Positions 1 to 10,090 of a stretch of DNA of 34,054 bases are shown here, piece by piece. A model generated the notes under the pieces. That model was not told the DNA's origin, searched no databases, and saw only the letters and a program-made list of their open reading frames with translations. The stretch spans positions 1 through 34,054 of the forward strand of contig JAUCBJ010002568.1 in assembly GCA_032718475.1 (NCBI GenBank). The letters run 5' to 3'. A program made the translations under genes and the position numbers. Source of the DNA: Nemertoderma westbladi (taxonomy: Eukaryota > Xenacoelomorpha > Nemertodermatida > Nemertodermatidae). Position 1 is the stretch's first letter. Each line of letters begins with the position of its first letter.

Positions 1-1
1 G

Positions 2-394
2 TCTGAGTCTGTACACCCAGATATTCCCATTGGCGATATCTCCTTTGCAGAAGTGAAGGCTGCTGCAAAGAGCATTAAGACCAATCGTGCCAGTGGAGTA
101 GATGGTGTTCCCCCTGAGGTCTTTAAAATACCTGAGTGTTTAAAGCTCATCTATCCCATCATAGTAGACATGTACCGTACAACAAGAGTCCCACAAGAAA
201 TGAAAACAAATAAGTTGGTACCAGTTCCCAAGAAGGGCAACCTAACACTCTATGGTTCTTTTCGGGGAATCTCATTGATCTCGATTGCTGCAAAGCTATA
301 CAATAGAATTCTATTAAATCGCATCAGAGATCCCATTGAGAGACTGCTCCGTGGAAATCAGAATGGGTTCCGTAAAGGTCGTGGGACCATGGAT
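2..394 (+). pseudogene. Non-LTR retrotransposon reverse transcriptase, N-terminal fragment
   Basis: The frame is open from the window edge and reads as the first part of a LINE-type reverse transcriptase. Visible landmarks are a GVDGVPPEVFK block (start of the RT fingers), VPVPKKGNL followed by FRGISLISIAAKLYNRILLNR (RT motif 1/2 region), and NQNGFRKGRGTMD (motif 2a-like). The YxDD active-site box would come later and is absent. Homology stops at about 394, where a G-rich minisatellite begins; the frame runs on by chance to 436. The part upstream of position 1 is unseen. It may be the same family as the minus-strand endonuclease fragment at 2042-3395, but the two are in opposite orientation. 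I am sure of the RT identity, not of the clade. Confidence 0.88.
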
Positions 395-1672
395 CGGTGG
401 GTGGGTGGGTGGGTGTGGTTAAGTACATGTGCTTAGGTGGGTGCGGTTAAGTACACGTGCTTAGGTGGGTGGGTGGGTGCGGTTAAGTCGATGTGCTTAG
501 GTGGGTGGGTGGGTGCGGTTAAGTCGATGTGCTTAGCTGGGTGCGGTTAACTAGGTGTGCTTAGGTAGGTGGGTGGGTGCGGGTAAGTATACGTGCTTAG
601 GTGGGTGGGTGGGTGTGGTTAAGTAGACGTGCTTAGGTGGGTGCGGTTAACTAGGTGTGCTTAGGTAGGTGGGTGGGTGCGGGTAAGTACACGTGCTTAG
701 GTGGGTGGTGGGTGGGTGGGTGCGGTTAAGTCGATGTGCTTAGGTGGGTGCGGTTAACTAGGTGTGCTTAGGTAGGTGGGTGGGTGCGGGTAAGTATACG
801 TGCTTAGGTGGGTGGGTGGGTGTGGTTAAGTAGACGTGCTTAGGTGGGTGCGGTTAACTAGGTGTGCTTAGGTAGGTGGGTGGGTGCGGGTAAGTATACG
901 TGCTTAGGTGGGTGGGTGGGTGTGGTTAAGTAGACGTGCTTAGGTGGGTAGGTGGGTGCGGTTAAGTCGATGTGCTTAGGTGGGTGCGGTTAACTAGGTG
1001 TGCTTAGGTAGGTGGGTGGGTGCGGGTAAGTCTACGTGGTTAGGTGGGTGGGTGGGTGTGGTTAAGTACACGTGCTTAGGTGGGTGGGTGGGTGCGGTTA
1101 AGTCGATGTGCTTAGGTGGGTGCGGTTAAGTAGGTGTGCTTAGGTGTGTGGGTGGATGCGGTTAAGTAGGTGTGCTTTGGTGGGTGGGTGGGTGCGGTTA
1201 AGTAGACGTTCTTATGTAAGTGGGTGGGTGCGGTTAAGTAGGTGTGCTTAGGTGGTTGGGTGGGTGCGGTTAAGTAGACCTGCTTAGGAGGGTGGGTGGG
1301 TGCGGTTAAGTAGGTGTGCTTAGGTGGGTGGGTGGGTGCGGTTAAGTCGATGTGCTTAGATGGATGGGTGGATGTTTGCGGTTAAGTAGGTGTGCTTAGG
1401 TGGGTGGGTGGGTGCCGTTAAGTCGATGTGCTTAGGTGGGTCGGTGGGTGGGTGTGGTTAAGTACACGTGCTTAGGTGGGTGGTGGGGTGCGGTTAAGTA
1501 CACGTGCTTAGGTGGTGGGTGGGTGCGGTTAAGTCGATGTGCTTAGGTGGGTTCGGTTAACTGGGTGTGCTTAGGTAGGTGGGTGGGTGCGGGTAAGTAT
1601 ACGTGCTTAGGTGGGTGGGTGGGTGTGGTTAAGTAGACGTGTTTAGGTGGGTGGGTGGGTGCGGGTAAGTCA
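395..1672. repeat. G-rich minisatellite (28- and 36-bp units, ~100-bp higher-order pattern)
   Basis: The basic unit is about 36 bp: GGTGGGTGGGTGGGTGC, then GGTTAAGT, then an 11-bp variable end finishing GTGCTTA. A 28-bp short version has fewer GGTG steps and reads GGTTAACT. In the first half a 36+36+28 pattern recurs as a higher-order unit of about 100 bp. Each full unit has four runs of two or three G on the plus strand, so it could form G-quadruplexes. The array begins inside the reverse transcriptase frame and ends at about 1672 (GGGTAAGTCACAG). Confidence 0.92.
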
Positions 1673-2041
1673 CAGTACAGCAGTACGCTGCCGGTTATAA
1701 TCCAGCCTCCATAAATTATGAAGGCTGCACGCTTGCAAGGCCTTTAATAGAGTATGCTATGATCTAAAGCATTGCTACGCAAGGTGGGACTGCGGCGATG
1801 GAAGTAGCTAAACTTTTTTAAAAAATTTTAAACTAGCTAGTTTTTGCAAAGTTTTTTTTTATTTTTATAAATGTTATAGAAGATGTGCTAGCTATCAATT
1901 TTGATAAATATTTTTGTTACAAAACACATGTTTTATTATTTATACTAGCTAGTTTTTTCAACTTTTTTTATAAATGTTATAGAACACGTGTTAAGTATCA
2001 ATTTTGATAAATATTTTTGTTGTAGAACTCATTTTTTTGTT
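1673..2041. repeat. AT-rich spacer with a ~111-bp tandem duplication
   Basis: No gene is seen. About 1680-1800 is ordinary sequence. From about 1830 to 2025 a block with ACTAGCTAGTTTTT, then ATAAATGTTATAGAA, then ATCAATTTTGATAAATATTT occurs twice, about 111 bp apart. The end of the block (TTTTTGTTCTAGAACATTT, near 2034-2052) is found in reverse complement at about 19004-19025, so this may be one arm of a dispersed AT-rich element. Confidence 0.55.
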
Positions 2042-3395
2042 CTAGAACATTTTCTGAAAAAAAAATAGTATGTGAGCAGTTGTAATTGCTTCAGTTTTAT
2101 ACTGTATGTACTTTTCCTGGCTGATGTTGTAGGCCAATTTAAGATCGTCCTTAGCTTTCTCAACCTTGTTAATGTTTTCGGTTGTTGGTTGTTCGGTTTT
2201 AACTTTGTAGGCTATCTTAAGATCTTCTCTCTTACAAGTAACCTCAGAGTTTTGCCATGGCACATATTGTTTTCGTTTGGGTTTCTGGGGGATATGCCTC
2301 TTAGCTGATTCCTTGTGGGCTGTTATTATATTCTGGTATATTGAATTGGTGGATTGGTCTTCATCCAATGACTGAAGTGCTTCAAAGCGGTTTTGAACTT
2401 CTACTGTATAAGCATCCTTTACAGCATTGTCAGTTCTGAGTTTCTCCCAGTCATATTTGATTTGCTTGCTTGTCCTGGGTTTGCTGGCTCTCAAACTGAG
2501 TCTGATCTCTGCAGTCACAATTCTGTGGTCCGAACCAATTAGGTTGAACGAGCTGTATGCCTCGCAGTTTCCTCGACCTCGACTTTTTGTTTATGAGGAT
2601 GTAATCCAGTTGTGCTTTGGTTCCATTAGGGCATTGAAAGGTCCATAGCTTCCCCTTACTCTTTTCGAATGTGTTGTTTGTTGGTATCAATTCACATTCT
2701 TCCATTAGGTCTAAAAGTAAGTACCCATTTCTGTTAGAACTGGTGTTATAGGTGTAACCCTTGATGTCTTCTGGGCCAATTTGGGCATTCAGGTCACCAG
2801 CAATGACTTTAACATTGTGTTTCGGAATGTCCTTTATAAGTCCAGTCAGTTCTTCATAAAACTTGACTGCTTGTTCTGGCTCTGAGGCATTGGTTGGACT
2901 GTAGCAACATATAACTGTTGCCTTGGGATTCCCATCAAATGTTGCGATCATAACCCTGGAATTTATAGATTCGATGTTGTTTAGGGTCTTAAGTGCAAAT
3001 GGGCTTAGCAGAATTCCTACTCCACCAATTGATGCATTGGCCGAGTTTCTTACTGCTGAGCTTGTTACTAACGTCCATCAATTTCCAATGTCATTGTACT
3101 TCATGACAGTGTCTTCATGACAAATCCGATGTTCTTGGATGCAGATGATGTCGATGTTATATTCCATTGCCAGAGCGACCATGTCACCCTGTTTGGTATG
3201 TGCTTTCAGCGTGCGTGCTTTCATTGTAGCAATCTTTAGTGTCTTTTTACATTTCAACAGGTTGGTTCTTCTTTCTTCTCGGTCTTCTGTTCCAGTAGCC
3301 AATTTATCGACCCCAGCCTGGTGTACCACTGGGGGACGCGGTCCTTGTTGACCCGGGCGACGACCGAGTCGGTATTTCTCCTGGAGGGTTCTCAT
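2042..3395 (-). pseudogene. Non-LTR retrotransposon ORF2, endonuclease part (broken)
   Basis: Read on minus from 3395, the frame holds an APE-type endonuclease. KIATMKARTLK and IDIICIQEHR give the N-terminal strand with the QEH catalytic Glu. SAVRNSANASIGGVGILLSP and VICCYSPTNA follow, then VIAGDLNAQIG (the catalytic GDxNA motif) and LDYILINKK near the end. A TGA stop at 3080-3078 interrupts it. A frame change near 2451-2518 then leads into a Lys/Glu-rich linker (RASKPRTSKQIKYDWEKLR) that would precede the reverse transcriptase. The RT itself is missing on this strand. A further open stretch at 3540-3304 in another frame may be the 5' part of the same element. It is a dead 5'-containing fragment; the family is certain and the clade is not assigned. 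Confidence 0.88.
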
Positions 3396-3540
3396 ACTGA
3401 TATCTTTCAGTTGCGGGAGTAAACCGCTTGTGGTCGCAACTCCTACAAGCGTCTTCGCAGTAGATCGCCGTTGGTTGATTACCTTCCGCCGACCTTGTCA
3501 GCATGTCTAGCCGTTGGTTGATTACCTTCCGCCTATCCAT

Positions 3541-3900
3541 GGCCTACAGCCCTGCTGCCGACTGTAGGGGTCCTTTTGTTACACCCTGAACCAAGTGTGC
3601 CTCCTGGGTTAGGTTACCTAACACTGGTAGAGGAGCATCCAGTATAGACAGGGCGGAGCGTGTATCATCTCTAATGCAGATGCGTATCAAGCCTTTGCCT
3701 TCAATGGTGCCCTAGGCGCTATAGCCCTCAATGACTTATTTAGTAAACGGGGCTGAACCAACCCACTCTTGATCAACTAAATAATTAATAGGCTATGCTT
3801 ATCGGGGCTGCCTTACTGGGCTGGCAGCTACAGGTAGTACCACATTACTGCCATAGTGGTAGCAGGATCTGGGGACCTGACCTGACCTGACCTGATAAAT
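3541..3900 (-). other. Probable 5' leader of the minus-strand non-LTR element
   Basis: This stretch has no convincing frame. It is less AT-rich than its surroundings and directly abuts the start of the endonuclease fragment. It includes a short CTGAC tandem run at about 3878-3896. It is most simply the 5' untranslated part of the same retroelement. That is inference from position only. Confidence 0.35.
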
Positions 3901-3969
3901 CCATTTAGGGTCAATTACCTTACATGATCATAACCCAAGACAATTATTTACCGGCGCAGCAAGTCTTTT

Positions 3970-4630
3970 CTTATTACCATAGCAACGGGAAACATTTTGT
4001 AATATGTAGAATATCCGTCAGAAACATGTCGTATGTATTTCAGATGCATTTCAATATGTTATATAGTCAACATTCATGATCACAAGCGAAGTCATTATTC
4101 TATTGTTACCATAGCAACGAGCATATTTTATTATTTATGTATTTCCAATATCGTTTTGGTATTTTATTCGACTTAGAGTTTAATAATTTAAGGATTTTTG
4201 GATTTATTTTTAAACTGATAGTAACTAAATGTGAAGTGATGAAACATTGCACAAGGTTAATTTTTGCTAGTTTCCATGGATACATGGCAACTGCTAATTC
4301 ATTTTTATATGGCGCCACCATTAAAAATATAGAGGGTCTTATTGACAATATATTTGGAATGTTTCATGATTTTATCCCAAGGGGAACACGTATTTGGCAA
4401 TGGTTTAGAAAACTATTGATATTTGCCAAAATTCACCTAAATTTGCAGTAAAAACGACATTTGAAGACGTATTTCGAACAGTTGCCATTGTAACTGGGTT
4501 CTAAAATGTACCTCAATGGATTCTCTGATGCCAGTTAAGGGGGGGGGGGGGGTAGGTCAAGGTTAGAATTCTGTAGAGTCAATAGAAAATGGTCTTTGCA
4601 AATAACCTCGTGTTGCCATGGTGAAACGGG
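3970..4630. repeat. Diverged array of X-box-like motifs
   Basis: Five motifs close to GTTNCCATNGNAAC occur at about 3973, 4105, 4270, 4481 and 4612, spaced 132, 165, 211 and 131 bp. Intervening sequence is AT-rich and open by chance. The motif and spacing resemble the ~152-bp monomers of the Helitron-like elements at 7986-16560. I read this as an old, decayed array of the same kind of monomer. Poly-G of about 14 bases lies at 4540-4553. Confidence 0.5.
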
Positions 4631-4639
4631 ACCCAAAAA

Positions 4640-5030
4640 TTCACAATTGAGCTTGGCATCAGACGGATTCGGAATCAGCACAGTCGATTTAGCTTAAAAC
4701 CGTTGGATGCCAGCCATTACCTAAATTTGCCATCGCCATTATTATTTCGGCAAAAATGAACCAGACTACTGTATTCTATAAATGTTGTATAATACCATTT
4801 TTTCCTAAAATTATACTATTTTCTTATAAATTGCTCTATAATAATAATGCTCTATAATAATGCTCTATAATGCTCTAATACAGGATTCTAGAAAATATAC
4901 ATTACATTATATTTAATACAAATTAATATAGTGGCCTAAGCTATAGTATAATAGTAATGCAAAGACAAATATAAATGTCTTATAAACACAGATTTCAAAG
5001 TGTTTCTGTTGAAAGACAGAATTATTTATA
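4640..5030. other. AT-rich noncoding stretch
   Basis: I see no gene here. A short tandem run built on CTCTATAATAATG lies at about 4830-4880. The rest is AT-rich with no recognisable structure. Confidence 0.5.
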
Positions 5031-5034
5031 GATA

Positions 5035-5326
5035 ATAGAATTAGCCAAAAATACCAAACTTGCTACGATTTCTCATGTAGCTATACAACAATCGTATCTG
5101 AAAGAAACTGGTAAAGGAGATCTTTCTGGAATGACGATCACCTAGTTTGCTCTTTGAATTTTATTCAAGTATTCGAAAGGAAGATAATTCTTTTTACAAA
5201 CTCACCTCACTGAAAGCCATCCGTGCATCTTTAAATAGACATTTCCAAATCGAGCGCAATATTGATATACCTGTAGTTAGCGATAGTGAGTTTAGTCGAG
5301 CTATCCTGACTGGGACAGATTAAGGG
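5035..5326 (+). pseudogene. Crypton/DUF3504-type tyrosine recombinase-like fragment (broken)
   Basis: Two adjoining frames together resemble the N-terminal core-binding part of the DUF3504 / KIAA1958 / ZMYM-like family, which derives from Crypton tyrosine recombinases. The first frame (about 5035-5142) reads KNTKLATISHVAI and then SYLKETGKGDLSGMTIT before a TAG stop. The second frame (5135-5326) reads LLFEFYSSIRKEDNSFYKL, then LKAIRASLNRHFQ, then VVSDSEFSRAILTG before TAA. This is the usual order: a 'threads, N-terminal helix, LL.FY..IRKEDG.Y...SL.AIRASL.R' pattern. The catalytic Arg/His/Tyr domain is absent. A run of G follows the stop. Recognition rests on pattern memory, so a profile search is needed. 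Confidence 0.62.
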
Positions 5327-5765
5327 GGGGGGAGGCAACAGCCAACAGGGGCAGCTGCCGGGGGCCCGTAAGTTGGGAGAAATTTACCTAACATTATCTC
5401 TCTGATAAAAAACAACCTCATTTATTTATTAATTTATGGCTGTTCAATAAATACTTAGAGTATATCTCACATGTTTAAAGTATTTAAAAAATATGTTTAA
5501 AGTGAAATGTAATGCTTAAAGGAAAACGTTTTTAAATTCTATTTAAAATAATAGTAAATTATTACTGTATTACAATTAACATTTAATTTACTTTTCAATT
5601 AGATTTATCTGAAGTCATTCACGAGTTCAAGGCTAGGAAATTGCTATTTTTAAGTAATTTTGTGTCTAATTTATTGATATACCGTCAATATATTATTCGT
5701 TCCTAAATATAGAATTGATGTCTTCTGGATGGTGTAATTTTAGGAAAAAATTATTATTATTTAAA
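5327..5765. other. AT-rich noncoding stretch
   Basis: Apart from a short GC-rich patch at 5325-5380, this is AT-rich and shows no gene or clear repeat. Confidence 0.5.
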
Positions 5766-5767
5766 TC

Positions 5768-6140
5768 ATGGCCCGTATGCATAAAACACTTACGACGATC
5801 GTAACTTTACGATGATCGTTGGTATGTCCGGCTGTCCGGTACATAGCCAGACAACTGTAGCCTGTAGGCTGAGGTAAAAGTGGATGCTGGAGCGACACAA
5901 CCGGTCCGTATAATATAAGCAGAATGCAAGCAAGATATATAGGCCCGTGCCATAGACAGTAAAGGGGATAATGAAATAGGCCTATACTGTATATATCCAT
6001 ACCAATCGTAAGTTTCACATTTCCGATGATCGTAAATATAATTGGTATGCATAAACACTTACGATTATCGTAACTTTGTGATGATCGTAACTTTACGATT
6101 GCTAATACCTGCCCGTAAAAGTTACGATCGGGATTGCTAT
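5768..6140. repeat. Palindrome-rich repeat built on ATCGTAACTTTACGAT
   Basis: The stretch TATGCATAAA-CACTTACGA occurs at about 5777 and again at about 6047. Both lead into clusters of ACGATNATCGTAACTTT and its complement, at 5797-5820, 6006-6035, 6061-6100 and 6115-6130. The clusters are self-complementary, so the region can fold into hairpins. It could be a small nonautonomous DNA element; ends and target duplication are not clear. Minus-strand frames here look like chance. Confidence 0.4.
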
Positions 6141-6636
6141 CCGCTGAGATTAACAGGTTGCCAGGCAACATGCCAAAACAATACTGTTTAACGTGGGTAT
6201 AGCTGCTTTTTTATGTTTAGGCCTACGTTACCGGTATGGACACACAATTCTGCATATACGTGAACAATTATACAATACACACATGAACAATATATATGTG
6301 ATTTTATCCTCCCCCTAGCGATTGCGATTATACTAGTATACCCTGGATAATGAATCGATCTGTCGAGTGTGTCTCTGTCCAGGTCATCGTCATCCTGTTT
6401 TTATTGTACATTGATGCAGTTGAATCCCTTGTAATCTCCACAAGCTATTACACGTACAATGTTGGCTATTATGCTATTATAATGTAGGCTTCGTCGCTTC
6501 GAGTATCCATAACTTCAATTATTAATCTAGAACATAGCCACATGTGATTTTTAATTTTAGTAACTCCTTATACGAAAATAAGAAATTGTATTCCCATATA
6601 TACTGTATTTGTAGGGAACTTATTCATACCGTAATC

Positions 6637-7218
6637 ATGGACGATAAATATTCCAAAGGGAAGTCCGTTGGGGTTAGTTCCAATGCCACAGGGGGAGTTA
6701 GTGGCAGACTTGGTAAATTAAAAGACGGCTTAGTCTGTCCGAAATGCGACAATATATTTATCGATCCAACTACATTGGAATGCACCCACACGATGTGCAG
6801 TTATTGTGTGCTGAAATCAATCCAACAAAAACTTGGTTGCCCTTCGTGCAGGAAACCTATTAAGATAGTGAGTCGGAATAAATTACTTGAAGGCATGGTC
6901 ATCAAAATAGTGGACGCGTTGATGGATATGGAAGATAAGAAAGCGAGGAACGACATTATAGCTAAACGGGGAGACGATGTTTTGGTGATCCCAGAGATCG
7001 TGGATGTCTGCGGCCATCGCGCTTATGTTCCTAGTGACGTTGATGATGACGATGATAGCACTGATGAAGCTACCGACGACGAGGTCCAGCAACCTGCAGA
7101 ATTGGTAGCTGAAGGATTGCTACCTGCAGAATTGGTCGATTATGCACGAAGTATCGCCTTAATCGCCCGCGAAATGGTGTTCAACCCAGAAGACGTGAAC
7201 TCTGATGAAAGTGAATAA
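6637..7218 (+). CDS. Small RING-finger protein, putative E3 ubiquitin ligase (193 aa)
   Basis: A C3HC4 RING occupies residues 34-71, with ligands Cys34, Cys37, Cys49, His51, Cys54, Cys57, Cys68 and Cys71. RINGs of this type bind E2 enzymes and promote ubiquitin transfer. The segment after the RING (KPIKIVSRNKLLEGMVIKIV) resembles the stretch after the RING in RNF8/CHFR-like ligases, though no FHA domain is present. An acidic run lies at residues 134-149, followed by a PAELV motif given twice. I chose the ATG at 6637 because it has A at -3 and G at +4; the 31 codons upstream have no ATG. There is no intron, no signal peptide and no membrane segment. It is the one intact cellular-looking gene here, but it could also be a retrocopy, a terminal exon, or a viral RING gene. 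Confidence 0.75.
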   Translation: MDDKYSKGKSVGVSSNATGGVSGRLGKLKDGLVCPKCDNIFIDPTTLECTHTMCSYCVLKSIQQKLGCPSCRKPIKIVSRNKLLEGMVIKIVDALMDMEDKKARNDIIAKRGDDVLVIPEIVDVCGHRAYVPSDVDDDDDSTDEATDDEVQQPAELVAEGLLPAELVDYARSIALIAREMVFNPEDVNSDESE

Positions 7219-7985
7219 TTTGCCATTCAGACTCCAACTTAAAATATGATTTAGCCACGTAACGAGCGAACCCTTCCATTAACATTCAAATTGTATACTC
7301 ACGCAATATTTGTATCTTCATTATGTAGATAGCTACGGTACCTACTGTATTAACGTAATATTAAATTAATACAATATCGAATGAAAGTTTCCACTCTAGT
7401 AGTTACTATGCAACTTTGCTTCATATTTAGAATTATTCTTTCATGGAACAAATCAGATTTTATCGTGAGATGACAAATTATCGTCGGTTGACAAATTCCC
7501 TTAGTTCAACCTCTACCACTATTGGCTATTCAATAAATAACACTATATTAGTAAATTTCTTGGACTTCATAGTTGGTAATTTCAATCCTAAGTCAGTTTG
7601 CCTAACCGGCTGTAGGATCCGGACAAACCGACATGCATACAAACAGACACCGAAATGTGTAAACTGATGACGGAAGTGATATGACCGACAAGAACAACTC
7701 CTGTAGGAAATGCTGAACATTGAAAATGTAGGAATTGTTGAAGCTAGATAGGCCGGCAGACAGTCATATCTCGAGAAGTAAAATATATCTTGCCTAGCAG
7801 TATTCAGATTTATCTGCCAGGGCTAGGCCTAATAACCACCAGTTTACAAGTAAAAACAGCCGCACTAAATTTAGTGGTCTACTGCAGCTTACAAGGTCGT
7901 ATTTATCGTAGGTCATGGTAGGCGATAGTTCAATGTTGCCCTTTTAAACCCCGTGTCTATGAAATTTTTAATGTGTCAAAAATTA
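7219..7985. other. Noncoding sequence between the RING gene and the Helitron nest
   Basis: AT-rich, with only short chance frames. No recognisable gene or repeat was found up to the first Helitron-like end at 7986. Confidence 0.5.
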
Positions 7986-7986
7986 T

Positions 7987-8036
7987 CCACGAAGCTAAGG
8001 AAAATCAACTACTTTCGCTAAGAAAGATTTTCCTTA
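7987..8036. other. 5' terminal hairpin of the Helitron-like family (copy A example)
   Basis: AGCTAAGGAAAATC pairs with GATTTTCCTTAGCT (14 bp) across a 19-base loop. The loop side holds a smaller CTTTC-GCTAA-GAAAG stem. The same 19-bp sequence CCACGAAGCTAAGGAAAAT is repeated in reverse complement near the 3' end, about 35 bp before the terminus. The hairpin is present at all eight 5' ends except the truncated G. Confidence 0.8.
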
Positions 8037-8748
8037 GCTGAGATGGTCTATTCATAGTGGGCTATTTTACTTGTGTGAGGCAGATTAGTTTTTTTTTAAG
8101 TCCAGCAAAAACTAGCCTTTAAAAGTACCCTGAAATTTTGCATGTATATACTACTCGTCGAGGCGCGTCGTGTGGGATGGGTCTCATATCCAGGAAAAAT
8201 CTGGTTTCCATGGCAACGGACTTAGAAAAAAGTCTATGTATTTCAAGTCAATATTTATAACTCTATTTGTAGGAAAACTATAATACATATATACTTGGGG
8301 TTTCTCAACTCAACTATAAGGTCCATAGCAGAGCCGATTAAGGTTCAATAGAAAATCCAGTTGCCTTGGCAACCGGGCTAAACAGATGTTAAAATTTATA
8401 AAATGTTAATTTGAAGCCTAAGGTTAATGTGTTATGAATTGGGACCAATCCCTACCCCCACTATATAACTTATTCTGCGTCCGAATTTCATTGTTTTATT
8501 TTGCAGTTACCATGACAACCGCTGTAAACAGATGTTTTTATGCAAATATTACTCATTTGGACATAGACTTCGCGATAAAATTTTATTAAACTGGGTATGT
8601 GTTATCTGGACTGGAACACTAGTTGGAACTTTTAGTGAAACTCAAAACATTCCAGAAATATCTAGTTACCATGGTGACTGGAGTTTATTAAAGTCTATAT
8701 CATTCAAGTCTAAATTCAATACTCTATTTGTAACAAAATAATGTAATA

Positions 8749-10015
8749 TCCACGAAGCTAAGGAAAATCAACTACTTTCGCTAAGAAAGATTTTCCTTAG
8801 CTGAGATGGTCTATTCATAGTGGGCTATTTTACTTGTGTGAGGCAGATTTGGTTTTTTTTGATAGGTGAAAAAACTAGCCTTTAAAAGTACCCTGAAATT
8901 TTGCATGTATATACTACTCGTCGAGGCGCATCTTTTGGGCTGGGTCTCATATCCAGGAAAAATCTGGTTTCCATGGCAACGGACTTAGAAAAAAGTCTAT
9001 GTATTTCAAGTCAATATTTAAAACTCTATTTGTAGGAAAACTATAATAGATATAAACTTGGGGTTTCTCAACACAACTATAAGGTCCATAGCAGAGCCGA
9101 TTGAGGTTAAATAGAAAATCCAGTTACCTTGGCAACCGGGCTAGACAGATGTTAAAATTTATAAAATGTTAATTTGAAGCCTAAGGTTAAGGTGTTATGA
9201 CTTGGGACCAACCCCTACCCCCACTATATAACTTATTCTGCATCCGAATTACATTGTTCTATTTTTCAGTTACCATGACAACCGCTGAAAACAGATGTTT
9301 TTATTCAAAACTTATTCATTTGGACATAGACTTCACGATAAAATTTTACAAAACTGGGTATGTGTTATCTGGACCACGAGTTGGAACTTTTAGTGAAACT
9401 TAAATTATTCCAGAAATTTAGTTACCATGGTAACTGTAGTTTATTAAACTCTATATCATTCAAATCTATATTGATAACTCTATTTGTAGCAAAACTGTAA
9501 TATATATAAACTTGGGGTTTTGCAACTCATCTATAAGATCCATATCCAAGCCGTTTGAGGTTAATTAGAAAATACAGTTACCATAGCAACAAGTCTAAAC
9601 AGATGTTAAAATTTATAAAATGATAATTTGAAGCACAAGTTAATAGTATTATGACTTGGGACTAACCCCTACCCCCACAATATGACTTATTCTGCATCCG
9701 AATTACATTGTTCTATTTTTCAGTTTCTATGACAACCACTGCAAACAGATGCAATTTGATAGAAAATCGGTAATCTGGACATAAACTACAATATTTTCTG
9801 AAACTCAGTATATGTGTTATCTGAACCACAATCTGTACTGAATTTTTTTTCAAAGGTTAAAGCAACAGTTCCAGAGAACTCTAGTTTCCATGGGAATAGA
9901 AGTTAATTATTGACAATTGCTACTAAGCGAGGCTAAGCAACGAACCAAATTGTGGCCGTTTGTTTAATTTTCCTTAGCTTCGTGGTTGCATTTCCTTTAG
10001 GAAATGCCTTTCTCG
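8749..10015 (+). mobile_element. Helitron-like element B (1267 bp), nested in A
   Basis: Starts TCCACGAAGC and ends CTTTCTCG before T. It splits A between GTAATA and TATATAAAC; rejoined, these give the normal family sequence. It has the 5' hairpin, seven X-box-like motifs and the GCATTTCC-TTTA-GGAAATGC terminal hairpin. The frames inside it are chance frames shared by all copies. Confidence 0.88.
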
Positions 10016-10090
10016 TATATAAACTTGGGGTTTTGCAACACATCTATAATAGCTATATACAAGCCGTTCGAGGTTAATTACGCAATCCAG

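Noticed and set aside
395-1672. Telomere-like array.
   Set aside because: TTAGG steps occur, but the 28/36-bp unit with GGTTAAGT is not a telomeric repeat, and the array is interstitial within a retroelement.
1-3395. Single 5'-inverted LINE insertion (twin priming) linking the plus RT and minus endonuclease.
   Set aside because: The order and orientation are opposite to what twin priming gives, and the two parts may come from different copies.
4106-4451. Overlapping frames on both strands near 4.1-4.45 kb.
   Set aside because: AT-rich, without recognisable domains; they fall in the decayed X-box motif array.
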